DNA of 12,665 nucleotides, from contig CAMTBF010000049.1 of NCBI GenBank assembly GCA_947068385.1, positions 1 to 12,665 of the forward strand. The letters run 5' to 3'. This DNA comes from an uncultured Lachnospiraceae bacterium (lineage in GTDB: Bacteria; Bacillota; Clostridia; Lachnospirales; Lachnospiraceae). Of the stretch, positions 1 through 6,311 are shown one piece after another. The notes under the pieces were generated by a model. It was not told the DNA's origin. It ran no database searches and saw only the letters and a program-made list of their open reading frames with translations. Numbering within the stretch: position 1 is the stretch's first letter; every line of letters begins with the position of its first letter. A program made the translations under genes and the position numbers.

Positions 1-797
1 CCGTCGGCCTGCTTCGTCACCTCGCGCATGTCATTGGTGCCCAGGTACGCGTTGAAGCCGCCCTTGCCCACCATCTTGCCGTATACTTCCTTCTCCGTGT
101 ATTTGCCGGAAAAGCACATTTTAATCAACGCTCCGTTGGGAACGCCGCCTGCCCGCTCCGGGGAGAACGCGCCGTCGCCGTCCAATGCGTTGAACACATC
201 GATGACCCTGCCGTTCTCATGGGCACCTACGGACACGCCGCCGCCCATATGGACCACGATCAGCCGCAGGGACTCATAAGCCTTGCCGATCTCCTTGGCA
301 TACCTCTTGGCCACAGCCTTCTGGTTCAGCGCGTGGAAGATGCTCACTCTGGGAAGCTCGGGTACGCCGGAATACCTGGCGATGGGCATCAGCTCGTCCA
401 CCACCACGGGATCCACGATGTAAGAGGGCACGCCGATGGAATCTCCGATTTCCTTTGCCAGGATGCCGCCCAGGTTGGATGCGTGCTGGCCCTGTACCCC
501 TGCCTTCAAGTCCGCCAGCAGCTCCTCGCTGACCGCATAGGTGCCGCCGGGGATGGGCTTCAGCATGCCGCCGCGGCCTACCACCACGTTCAGGCTCTTG
601 ATGTCGAAATTCTTGGACTCCAGGAGATCCGTGATGATCTTCTTGCGGAAGTCCTTCTGGTCTACGATATTGGCGAACTGGGCTATCTCCTCTGTGGAAT
701 GCCGCAGGGTCTCCTCGAACAACAGGGTCTCGTCCTCGAACACGCCGATTTTGGTGGACGTAGAGCCCGGATTGATGATCAAGCTTTTAATGGACAT
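1..797 (-). CDS. buk: Butyrate kinase, 3' end cut by window edge
   Basis: Transfers phosphate from butyryl phosphate to ADP, giving butyrate and ATP, in the cytoplasm; it is the last step of the kinase route to butyrate. I translated the minus strand from ATG at 797 and the frame stays open to the edge, giving 265 codons; the family is about 355-360 residues, so roughly 90 C-terminal residues are missing. Visible marks are the N-terminal ASKHA phosphate loop ([15 protein letters not shown], residues 8-22), the glycine-rich stretch [20 protein letters not shown] (181-200) and [15 protein letters not shown] (204-218), all typical of butyrate rather than acetate kinases. An AGGAGG ribosome binding site at 806-811 sits 8 nt before the start. 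It follows ptb by 27 bp with no terminator between, so the two are co-transcribed. A branched-chain acyl kinase of the same family cannot be fully excluded. Confidence 0.96.
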   Translation of the reverse strand, partial: MSIKSLIINPGSTSTKIGVFEDETLLFEETLRHSTEEIAQFANIVDQKDFRKKIITDLLESKNFDIKSLNVVVGRGGMLKPIPGGTYAVSEELLADLKAGVQGQHASNLGGILAKEIGDSIGVPSYIVDPVVVDELMPIARYSGVPELPRVSIFHALNQKAVAKRYAKEIGKAYESLRLIVVHMGGGVSVGAHENGRVIDVFNALDGDGAFSPERAGGVPNGALIKMCFSGKYTEKEVYGKMVGKGGFNAYLGTNDMREVTKQAD

Positions 798-824
798 TTC
801 CTTTTCCTCCTGTCTATGACGATT

Positions 825-1748
825 TTATTCAGCCTTTTTCTGCAGCTCCTCGGACACCACTGCCGCCAGAGCGATGGAATTCACCTTGGTCTCAAAGGTA
901 TCGGAGCGGCTGGTCAGGATGACGGGAACCTTTGTGCCCGTGAGGATGCAGCCGTTCTTCATGTCCACCATATGTACGATGGCCTTGTAGACCAGGTTGC
1001 CCGCATGGATGTCCGGGAAGAGCAGCACGTCCGCGTCCCCCTGGATCTTCCTGTGGGTAGCGCCCTTATGCTTGGCGGCCTCCGGATCCACCGCCAGGTC
1101 CAGGGACAGGGGACCGTCGATGATGCAGCCGGGAATCTGTCCCTCCTCGCACATCTTCGTCAGCTCAGCCGCCTCCACGGTGGCGGGCATCTTCGGGTTC
1201 ACCACCTCAACGGCGGCCAGCGGGGCCACCTTAGGCATGTCGATGCCGCAGGCATTGCAGACAGGGATGGTGTTCTGGATGATGTGGGCCTTGTCCTCCA
1301 GCGTGGGATATGTCATGAACGCCACATCGGTCAGGAACAACAGCCTGTCGATCGTAGGAACCTCGAACACTGCCACATGGGACAGAGGCTTGCCGGTGCG
1401 CAGACCCACCTCCTTGTCCAGGACGCTCTTTAAGAAGTCCTTGGTGTCAATGATGCCCTTCATATACATATCGGCCTTTCCCTCATGGGCCAGCTTCACG
1501 GCCTTTAAGGAAGCCGCGATCATATCCGGCTCGTCGATGATCTCATACTCCGACAGATCCATGCCGATCTGGGCCGCTATCTCGCGGATCTTCGCCTCGT
1601 CGCCCACCAGGATTGCATCGGCGATCCCCCTTGCCTTCGCCTCCTTCACGGCCTCCAGCACCGCGGAGTCCTGTGCCACGGACACGGACACCGTCTTCTT
1701 CGCGCACTTCCCTACCCTCTCCATAATGTCCTCAAAACCCTGTTTCAT
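825..1748 (-). CDS. ptb: Phosphate butyryltransferase
   Basis: Converts butyryl-CoA and phosphate to butyryl phosphate and CoA, supplying butyrate kinase downstream. The 307-residue product matches the PTA/PTB family along its length (clostridial Ptb is about 300): VAQDSAVLEAVKEAK (24-38), GIADAILVGD (41-50), KEVGLRTGKPLSHVAVFE (112-129), DRLLFLTDVAFMTYP (134-148), KVAPLAAVEVVNPKMPAT (173-190), GCIIDGPLSLDLAV (207-220) and the C-terminal VPVILTSRSDTFETKVNSIA (274-293). I chose ATG 1748 because an AAAGGAAG sequence lies about 10 nt upstream and the length fits; an in-frame GTG at 1799 would add 17 residues unlike the family. It is first in a ptb-buk operon with its own promoter at 1910-1938. 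Related phosphotransacetylases use other acyl groups, but pairing with buk supports butyryl. Confidence 0.96.
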   Translation of the reverse strand: MKQGFEDIMERVGKCAKKTVSVSVAQDSAVLEAVKEAKARGIADAILVGDEAKIREIAAQIGMDLSEYEIIDEPDMIAASLKAVKLAHEGKADMYMKGIIDTKDFLKSVLDKEVGLRTGKPLSHVAVFEVPTIDRLLFLTDVAFMTYPTLEDKAHIIQNTIPVCNACGIDMPKVAPLAAVEVVNPKMPATVEAAELTKMCEEGQIPGCIIDGPLSLDLAVDPEAAKHKGATHRKIQGDADVLLFPDIHAGNLVYKAIVHMVDMKNGCILTGTKVPVILTSRSDTFETKVNSIALAAVVSEELQKKAE

Positions 1749-1903
1749 TTCCTGTCTACTTCCTTTCTGCCCTGTCCGGGCATATCCTTTTGTTCTCACC
1801 CGGCATGGCCGGATGCCCTTTGAAACTATGGAATCATGCAGCTTCTGATTCCCTGTGCGCTGGGACGCACGAAATCATGGAACAATGGCGCTAGCGCCTG
1901 CTA
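1749..1903 (-). other. Structured 5' leader of ptb-buk
   Basis: The predicted untranslated leader holds several inverted repeats in the RNA sense: the palindrome at 1887-1898, GTGCG/CGCAC near 1855-1870, a 7-bp stem GGAATCA/TGATTCC (1830-1836 with 1846-1852, 9-nt loop) and CCGGC-CAT-GCCGG near 1800-1813. I do not recognise a known riboswitch or T-box. The extent depends on the promoter call. Confidence 0.4.
1887..1898. promoter_or_regulatory. 12-bp perfect palindrome just after the ptb start point
   Basis: GGCGCTAGCGCC is fully self-complementary. It falls about 5-16 nt downstream of the start point predicted from the ptb promoter, so it could be an operator or the first hairpin of the leader. 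No protein is known to me for this exact site; the regulatory role is inferred. Confidence 0.4.
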
Positions 1904-1909
1904 TCAAGA

Positions 1910-1938
1910 ATCATAGCACACAGGCCGGCAAAATGCAA
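1910..1938 (-). promoter_or_regulatory. Sigma-A promoter of ptb-buk
   Basis: On the minus strand, TTGCAT (1938-1933) is followed after exactly 17 bp by TATGAT (1915-1910). The -10 is preceded by TGC, an extended -10. The predicted start is near 1903, leaving a leader of about 155 nt. It lies only some 14 bp beyond the T-tract of the upstream operon's terminator, consistent with an independent promoter. Confidence 0.75.
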
Positions 1939-1951
1939 GAGTCAGCAGCGC

Positions 1952-1985
1952 AAAAAGGCTGGCGCACAATGGTGCATCCAGCCTT
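1952..1985 (-). terminator. Rho-independent terminator of the amino-acid ABC operon
   Basis: In the minus-strand RNA, AAGGCTGG pairs with CCAGCCTT (8 bp; 1978-1985 with 1955-1962). An inner GCAC/GTGC helix caps it with a 4-nt loop, and a run of five T follows (complement of 1952-1956). It begins about 26 bp after the ATPase stop codon, as expected for an operon end. Confidence 0.85.
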
Positions 1986-2011
1986 GCCTATACGTATTTC
2001 CGCCTATTCCG

Positions 2012-2767
2012 TCACAGTTTTCCCCCGAAGCCCTCTCTGACGGTCTGCAGGAATTTCTTCGTCCGCTCTTCCCGGGGATTTTCGAAGATCTCTTCCGGCC
2101 TCCCCTCCTCCACGATCTGCCCGTCGTCCATGAAGACCACATGGTTGGCCGCATGCCTGGCGAACTGCATCTCGTGGGTCACGATCATCATCGTCCGCCC
2201 CTCTGCCGCCAGGTCCCGCATCACGCTGAGCACCTCCCCCACCAGCTCCGGATCCAGCGCCGACGTGGGCTCGTCAAAGAAGATCACCTCCGGTTCCGTG
2301 ACGATGGCCCTGGCGATGGCCACCCTCTGCTGCTGGCCGCCGGAGAGCTGGTGGGGATAGGCATCCCCCCTGTCTGCCAGCCCTACCTTTTCCAGCGCCC
2401 TCAATCCCGCGTTCCTGGCTGCTTCCTTCGGCACCTTCCGGGCTATCACCAGCCCCTCGGTCACGTTCTGGAGAGCCGTCTTGTTGCGGAAGAGATTGTA
2501 GCCCTGAAATACGAATCCGGTCTTCCTGCGCAGGGCGGCAATGTCCCTCTTTGTCATGGCATCCATCCGGTAATGGGCCTCATCGAAGATCATCTCCCCC
2601 GCATCCGCCCGCTCCAGGAAATTGATGCAGCGCAGGAGCGTCGTCTTCCCGGAGCCGCTGGGGCCGATTATGGTGACCACGTCCCCCTTGCCCACCTTGA
2701 TGTCCACCCCTTTTAAGACCTTCCTGTCATCGAAAGATTTCTCTATCCCTTTTACTTCCAGCATCAT
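2012..2767 (-). CDS. Polar amino acid ABC transporter, ATP-binding protein
   Basis: Cytoplasmic ATPase that powers the amino-acid importer encoded with it (PAAT family, GlnQ/TcyC type). Counted from the GTG at 2773, the protein has Walker A GPSGSGKT (37-44), Q-loop glutamine 90 in FVFQGYNLF, signature LSGGQQQR (143-150), Walker [15 protein letters not shown] (163-176) and the H-loop histidine 200 in THEMQF, so all catalytic parts are present. Length (about 251) is normal for the family. The possible starts are GTG 2773, ATG 2767 and ATG 2764; a GGAG at 2773-2776 lies 5 nt before ATG 2767 and 8 nt before 2764, and I use 2767. It is last in the operon, about 23 bp after the permease gene, with a hairpin in the gap and a terminator after it. 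The substrate cannot be told from this subunit. Confidence 0.95.
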   Translation of the reverse strand: MMLEVKGIEKSFDDRKVLKGVDIKVGKGDVVTIIGPSGSGKTTLLRCINFLERADAGEMIFDEAHYRMDAMTKRDIAALRRKTGFVFQGYNLFRNKTALQNVTEGLVIARKVPKEAARNAGLRALEKVGLADRGDAYPHQLSGGQQQRVAIARAIVTEPEVIFFDEPTSALDPELVGEVLSVMRDLAAEGRTMMIVTHEMQFARHAANHVVFMDDGQIVEEGRPEEIFENPREERTKKFLQTVREGFGGKL

Positions 2768-2779
2768 CCTCACTCCAAT

Positions 2780-2799
2780 ACATACTTCATTCAGTATGT
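2780..2799 (-). other. Intercistronic hairpin over the permease stop codon
   Basis: ACATACT pairs with AGTATGT across a 6-nt loop, giving a 7-bp stem that contains the permease TGA (2791-2793) and ends just upstream of the ATPase ribosome binding site. No T-tract follows, so it is not a classical terminator. It could affect translational coupling or mRNA decay; this is inference. Confidence 0.4.
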
Positions 2800-3450
2800 G
2801 TTCATCCTCTTCTCGCAGTAGGTCTGCAGCTTTGTCAGGACCGTGCAGAACAGCAGATAGATGAACGCCACCTCGCAGTATATGGCCATGACCTCCAGGC
2901 TGCGGGCCGCTATGCGCTGTCCGGCCAGGAACATCTCCGCGACCGTGATGTTGGCGGCCAGGGACGTGTCCTTCACCAGCCCGATCAAAGAATTGCTCAG
3001 AGGCGGGAAAGCCGTCCGCAGGGCCTGGGGCAGGACGATCCTGGCCATGATCTGCAGATAGTTCATCCCCACGCAGTAGCCCGCCTCTATCTGTCCCACA
3101 GGCACCGCCTCGATGGCGGCCCGGATGGTCTCAGAGGCATAGGCCCCTGTATTAAAGGAGAACACGATGATCGCCGAGGGGATGGCGTCCAATATTATCC
3201 CTACGCTGGGCAGCCCGTAGAATATCACGAAAAGCTGTACCAGCAGAGGAGTCCCCCGGATGACCCATACATAAAACCTGGCTATCTGCTTCACCACCGG
3301 GATGTTGGCCACCTGCACCATTGCCGTAATCAGGGCGATGATCAATCCCAGGGCAAATGACACCAGTGTCAGGGGAATCGTGACCCGTATCCCAGGCAAT
3401 AATATCTGCCAAAACGAATCCAGCAGCAGCTGCCAAACCCTATCATTCAT
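2791..3450 (-). CDS. Polar amino acid ABC transporter, permease
   Basis: Inner-membrane channel subunit of the importer, HisM/GlnP/TcyB type. The 219 residues fit this family's usual 215-230. An N-terminal amphipathic start ([18 protein letters not shown]) leads into hydrophobic segments at about 20-43, 57-77, 85-102 and 180-205. The permease coupling loop (EAA motif) is seen at about 102-128, with the sequence [19 protein letters not shown]. The ending [22 protein letters not shown] before the last segment is also characteristic. ATG 3450 is the natural start, though its ribosome binding site is weak (a GGCGG-like stretch close by and AAGGAAG about 15 nt upstream). It lies 54 bp after the binding-protein gene and 23 bp before the ATPase. 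Only one permease is present, so the channel is presumably a homodimer. Confidence 0.95.
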   Translation of the reverse strand: MNDRVWQLLLDSFWQILLPGIRVTIPLTLVSFALGLIIALITAMVQVANIPVVKQIARFYVWVIRGTPLLVQLFVIFYGLPSVGIILDAIPSAIIVFSFNTGAYASETIRAAIEAVPVGQIEAGYCVGMNYLQIMARIVLPQALRTAFPPLSNSLIGLVKDTSLAANITVAEMFLAGQRIAARSLEVMAIYCEVAFIYLLFCTVLTKLQTYCEKRMNTY

Positions 3451-3504
3451 GATACCGCCTGCTTTCTTCCTTAATCCATGGTCTTTGTTTTATGGCTTCT
3501 GTCC

Positions 3505-4437
3505 TTATTCCCCGCTGGTGACGTCCATGCCGAAATATTTCTCGGACAGCTCCTTCAGCTCTCCGGAAGCCCGCAGCTCTTCGATGGCCTCATTGATGAC
3601 CGCCAGCAAATCCTCATTTCCCTTTTTCACAGGGACAAGGGATGAGGAAACCTCCTCCGTCCAGGCCACCACCTTCACATCCGCGTCAGGGTTCTTCCGC
3701 AGATAATCGGAAAAGGCAGTCTCCACGTTCAGCGTGGCGTCAGCCCTTCCGGTGAGCAGCAGGTCCACGGTCTGTGCCACCGCGTCCACGCCCACCAGCT
3801 CCGCGCCGTATCCCTCGGCCATCTTGCCCCAGCTGCTGGTCAGGTTCTGGGCGGCCTTTTTGCCCTCCAGGTCCTCAAAGCCCTTGATCTCCTCATTGTC
3901 GCCCTTTACCATCAGCGCGCCGCGGATATAGGTATAGGGCTGGGAGAAATCATATTTCAGGGCCCTCTCGTCAGAGTACTCCACCTCGTTGATCACCGTG
4001 TCGATCCGTCCGGCATCCATGCTGCTGAACAGGGAATCCCATTCCGCCTCGAAGAACTCGGCCTCCACGCCCAGCTTCTCCGCGATCTTCCGCCCCACTT
4101 CCACATCGAAGCCCACCAGCTCTCCGCTCTCGTCATGGTAGCTGTTGGGGGAATAGGTGCCCTCAGTGCCGATGACGATCTTCCCGGCCTCCAGGATCTT
4201 CGCCAGCTGGCCGCCGCCCTGGGCATCGCCCTCAGCCTGGGCATCCTCGCCCTCCTGTGATCCCGCGCCGCTGTCCTGCTCTGTATCGGCGCTGCTCTCC
4301 GCCGAGGCGTCAGCGCCCCCATCGGAGCCTGCCCCGGCGCCGTCCTTGCCGTCCCCGCCGCAGCCTGCCAGCAGGCATGCCGCCATAATGGCAGGTACTG
4401 CCGCCATTCCCATTTTCCACAATCCGTTCTTCCTCAT
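3505..4437 (-). CDS. Amino acid ABC transporter substrate-binding lipoprotein (cystine-like)
   Basis: Extracellular binding protein that delivers an amino acid to the importer. From ATG 4437 it is 310 residues: a signal peptide with lipobox LLAGC (22-26, lipidated Cys26), an acidic Gly/Ala/Asp/Ser-rich linker (27-77), then an SBP_bac_3 domain (78-305). GTYSPNSYHDESGELVGFDV (93-112), AEWDSLFSSMDAGRID (131-146) and SDERALKYDFSQPY (155-168) resemble cystine-binding proteins such as TcyA/FliY; Arg158 is the expected carboxylate contact. AAGGA lies 8 nt before ATG 4437. ATG 4446 is a close alternative, and an upstream TTG at 4533 is unlikely because it would bury the signal peptide and overlap a promoter. 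It is first in the operon, with promoters at 4505-4533 and 4589-4617. Cystine is a suggestion from local sequence, not proven; other polar amino acids are possible. Confidence 0.93.
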   Translation of the reverse strand: MRKNGLWKMGMAAVPAIMAACLLAGCGGDGKDGAGAGSDGGADASAESSADTEQDSGAGSQEGEDAQAEGDAQGGGQLAKILEAGKIVIGTEGTYSPNSYHDESGELVGFDVEVGRKIAEKLGVEAEFFEAEWDSLFSSMDAGRIDTVINEVEYSDERALKYDFSQPYTYIRGALMVKGDNEEIKGFEDLEGKKAAQNLTSSWGKMAEGYGAELVGVDAVAQTVDLLLTGRADATLNVETAFSDYLRKNPDADVKVVAWTEEVSSSLVPVKKGNEDLLAVINEAIEELRASGELKELSEKYFGMDVTSGE

Positions 4438-4504
4438 CTTTTCCATCCTTTCCTTTTTCCGGCTTCCCTGAAAATTCCGAAGCCTCCCCTCCCCACTGCC
4501 GCCC

Positions 4505-4533
4505 ATTATACCACACCCCCATCCGCATGGCAA
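4505..4533 (-). promoter_or_regulatory. Inner promoter P2 of the amino-acid ABC operon
   Basis: On the minus strand TTGCCA (4533-4528), a 17-bp spacer, and TATAAT (4510-4505). TGG directly precedes the -10, making it an extended -10. The predicted start near 4498 gives a leader of about 60 nt before ATG 4437. Confidence 0.72.
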
Positions 4534-4554
4534 ATACTTCCGGACGATTCATCC

Positions 4555-4573
4555 CCATACCTTTCAGGCATGG
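4555..4573 (-). other. Hairpin at the 5' end of the P1 transcript
   Basis: In the minus-strand RNA, CCAUGCC pairs with GGUAUGG (7 bp, one G-U pair) around a UGAAA loop. It starts about 9 nt after the start point predicted from P1, so it would cap that transcript and not the P2 transcript. A stability role is possible but inferred. Confidence 0.4.
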
Positions 4574-4588
4574 ATTTTATTCCGTACT

Positions 4589-4617
4589 ATTATATATGTC
4601 CCATCGGAATATGTCAA
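4589..4617 (-). promoter_or_regulatory. Outer consensus promoter P1 of the amino-acid ABC operon
   Basis: On the minus strand TTGACA (4617-4612), exactly 17 bp, then TATAAT (4594-4589): a perfect sigma-A consensus at both elements. The predicted start is near 4582, giving a leader of about 145 nt. It lies back to back with the sdaAB promoter, the two -35 elements being 16 bp apart. Confidence 0.82.
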
Positions 4618-4633
4618 CCCGCCCCCGCAGGTA

Positions 4634-4662
4634 TTGCATTTTGCCCCAAACTAAGCTATAGT
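4634..4662 (+). promoter_or_regulatory. Sigma-A promoter of sdaAB-sdaAA
   Basis: TTGCAT (4634-4639), 17-bp spacer, TATAGT (4657-4662), with a predicted start near 4669 and a leader of about 56 nt. The first 12 nt (TTGCATTTTGCC) are identical to those of the ptb promoter. A GTAAGG/CCTTAC inverted repeat (4667-4672, 4694-4699) brackets the start of the leader, but its 21-nt loop makes it a weak fold. Confidence 0.72.
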
Positions 4663-4724
4663 AAGAGTAAGGAACACGGCATTGGTCAGATTACCTTACG
4701 AACAGGACAAAGGAGTCAGAGAGC

Positions 4725-5387
4725 ATGAATTCATTCGATATCATCGGGCCCGTCATGGTAGGCCCCTCCAGCTCCCACACAGCGGGAGCCGTCAAAATCG
4801 GGAACATTTCACGCAAGCTATTGGGCGCGCCGGTGAAGAAGGCGGACGTCCTCTTCCATGGCTCTTTTCTCGCCACGGGCAAGGGCCACGGAACGGACAG
4901 GGCCCTGGTGGCGGGGCTTCTGGGCTTTCCGGTGGACGATCCCCGGATCCCGGACAGCTTCCGGTACGCCGAAGAAGCAGGGATGGAATACCGTCTGTCC
5001 GGCATCGACTTAGGGGACGTGCATCCCAATTCGGTGAAGCTGCGCCTCCAGGGCAATGAGGGGCAGAAGATCGAGATCGTGGCTGCCTCCGTGGGCGGCG
5101 GGGCCATCCGGGTCACGGAGATCGACGGACTGCCCGCCAATTTCTCCGGCGACTACCCCACCCTTGTGGTGAACAACCTGGATCAGCCGGGCCATGTGAC
5201 GGAGATCACCTCCATGCTGAGCCACAAGTCCATCAATATCGCCACCATGCAGCTGTACCGCTCCGCAAAGGGCGGACATGCCGTCATCGTGCTGGAATGC
5301 GACCAGGAGGTGCCCGCGGACGCCATCCGCTGGCTGGCCCATCTGGAGGGCATCCTGAAAGTGACCTATCTGGGGCTGGCCGAATAG
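4725..5387 (+). CDS. sdaAB: L-serine dehydratase, iron-sulfur-dependent, beta subunit
   Basis: Smaller subunit of the oxygen-sensitive [4Fe-4S] enzyme that deaminates L-serine to pyruvate and ammonia in the cytoplasm. The 220 residues match the family length. The N-terminal SDH_beta domain starts with DIIGPVMVGPSSSHTAGAVK (5-24), where the GPSSSHTAG signature is intact, followed by FHGSFLATGKGHGTDRALVAG (44-64). A C-terminal ACT domain (about 145-217) contains VVNNLDQPGHVTEITSMLS (148-166) and suggests sensing of an amino acid, probably serine. The ATG at 4725 has AAAGGAG (4709-4715) 9 nt upstream and a promoter at 4634-4662. sdaAA follows after 37 bp with its own GGAGG site, so the pair forms an operon. 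It diverges from the amino-acid importer, which may share regulation. Confidence 0.96.
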   Translation: MNSFDIIGPVMVGPSSSHTAGAVKIGNISRKLLGAPVKKADVLFHGSFLATGKGHGTDRALVAGLLGFPVDDPRIPDSFRYAEEAGMEYRLSGIDLGDVHPNSVKLRLQGNEGQKIEIVAASVGGGAIRVTEIDGLPANFSGDYPTLVVNNLDQPGHVTEITSMLSHKSINIATMQLYRSAKGGHAVIVLECDQEVPADAIRWLAHLEGILKVTYLGLAE

Positions 5388-5424
5388 TGCGGCCTTCCTA
5401 CAATGTGCAGATCGGAGGAGAATT

Positions 5425-6294
5425 ATGTATCAATCGTTCCAGGATATCATCGATAGAGAGAAAGAGACCGGAAAAAGCTTCTGGGAAATCGTCAGGGACA
5501 ATGACTGCCAGGAGATGGAGATCACCCAGGAGGAGGCCTTCCGGCGGATGCAGGCCATGTACCAGGCCATGGGGGAGGCGGACGCCTCCTACGACCCGGC
5601 CCTGTCCTCCGCCAGCGGCCTGGTAGGCGGGGATGGCGAAAAACTGGCCGCCGCCCGCCGGGAGGGCTCCCTCCTGTGCGGCCCCTTCCTGGGGCTGGTC
5701 ATGGAAAAGGCCGTGAAGATGGGCGAGTCCAACGCCTGCATGAGGCGCATCGTGGCGGCTCCCACCGCGGGCTCCTGCGGCGTGCTCCCGGCAGTGTTCC
5801 TCTCCCTGGAGGAGGAAAAGGGCTATTCCAAAGAAGAGATGACCAAGGCCCTCTATGTCAGCGCAGGGATAGGAGGCATCATCGCGAAACGGGCCTCCGT
5901 ATCCGGGGCCGCCGGCGGCTGCCAGGCCGAGATCGGCGCCGCCTCCGCCATGGCGGCGGGAGGGGTGGCCTTCCTGCTGGGGGGAGACGGCGAGGCGATC
6001 GCCCACGCCGCGGCCCTGGCCATGAAGAATCTCCTGGGCCTTGCCTGCGACCCTGTGGCGGGGCTGGTGGAGGTGCCCTGCGTGAAGCGCAATGTGATCG
6101 GCGCGGTGAACGCCCTCACCTCCGCGGATCTGGCGAACGCCGGCATACGCAGCAAGATCCCCCCCGACGAGGTCTTCGATGCCATGCGCAATGTGGGCAG
6201 GATGCTGCCGGAGGACCTGCGGGAGACAGGAAAGGGCGGCCTTGCGGCCACCCCTACAGGCATCGCTTTCCGGGAAAACCTGAAGACCTTCTAG
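5425..6294 (+). CDS. sdaAA: L-serine dehydratase, iron-sulfur-dependent, alpha subunit
   Basis: Catalytic subunit carrying the [4Fe-4S] cluster that binds and activates serine for loss of water. The 289 residues are typical. Motifs seen are SSASGLVGGDGEKL (61-74), MRRIVAAPTAGSCGVLPAV (106-124) and three cysteines, Cys166 (GGCQAEIG), Cys208 (LACDPVAG) and Cys219 (EVPCVKRN). Their spacings of 42 and 11 residues fit the cluster ligands described for the fused Legionella enzyme. The C-terminus ends ENLKTF and holds no cysteine, so a fourth ligand from a C-terminal cysteine, as reported for Legionella, is not available here. ATG 5425 is preceded by GGAGG (5414-5418) at 6 nt. The gene converges on the carboxypeptidase gene, with stop codons 17 bp apart, and its terminator probably lies inside that gene at 6320-6352. 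Confidence 0.96.
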   Translation: MYQSFQDIIDREKETGKSFWEIVRDNDCQEMEITQEEAFRRMQAMYQAMGEADASYDPALSSASGLVGGDGEKLAAARREGSLLCGPFLGLVMEKAVKMGESNACMRRIVAAPTAGSCGVLPAVFLSLEEEKGYSKEEMTKALYVSAGIGGIIAKRASVSGAAGGCQAEIGAASAMAAGGVAFLLGGDGEAIAHAAALAMKNLLGLACDPVAGLVEVPCVKRNVIGAVNALTSADLANAGIRSKIPPDEVFDAMRNVGRMLPEDLRETGKGGLAATPTGIAFRENLKTF

Positions 6295-6311
6295 CGGATC
6301 ATGTACAGATA

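Noticed and set aside
1..797. Acetate kinase instead of butyrate kinase
   Set aside because: The glycine-rich and [14 protein letters not shown] stretches are of butyrate-kinase type, and the neighbour is ptb rather than pta.
219..1433. Long open frame (404 codons) on the plus strand opposite buk and ptb
   Set aside because: It is antisense to two clearly conserved genes, has no family motifs and is rich in His, Gly and Leu, as expected from GC-biased third positions.
1749..1799. Upstream GTG start giving ptb 17 more residues
   Set aside because: The extension lacks family similarity, and ATG 1748 has a ribosome binding site and gives the usual length.
1855..2040. Small plus-strand frame of 61 codons between ptb and the ATPase gene
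   Set aside because: The interval is explained by a promoter, leader and terminator; no ribosome binding site or motif.
4438..4533. TTG start at 4533 for the binding protein
   Set aside because: It would put 32 residues before a good lipoprotein signal peptide and begin inside the P2 -35 element.
4438..4582. T-box or SAM riboswitch in the importer leader
   Set aside because: I could not find a T-box sequence, specifier stem or the SAM-riboswitch core; only short hairpins are present.
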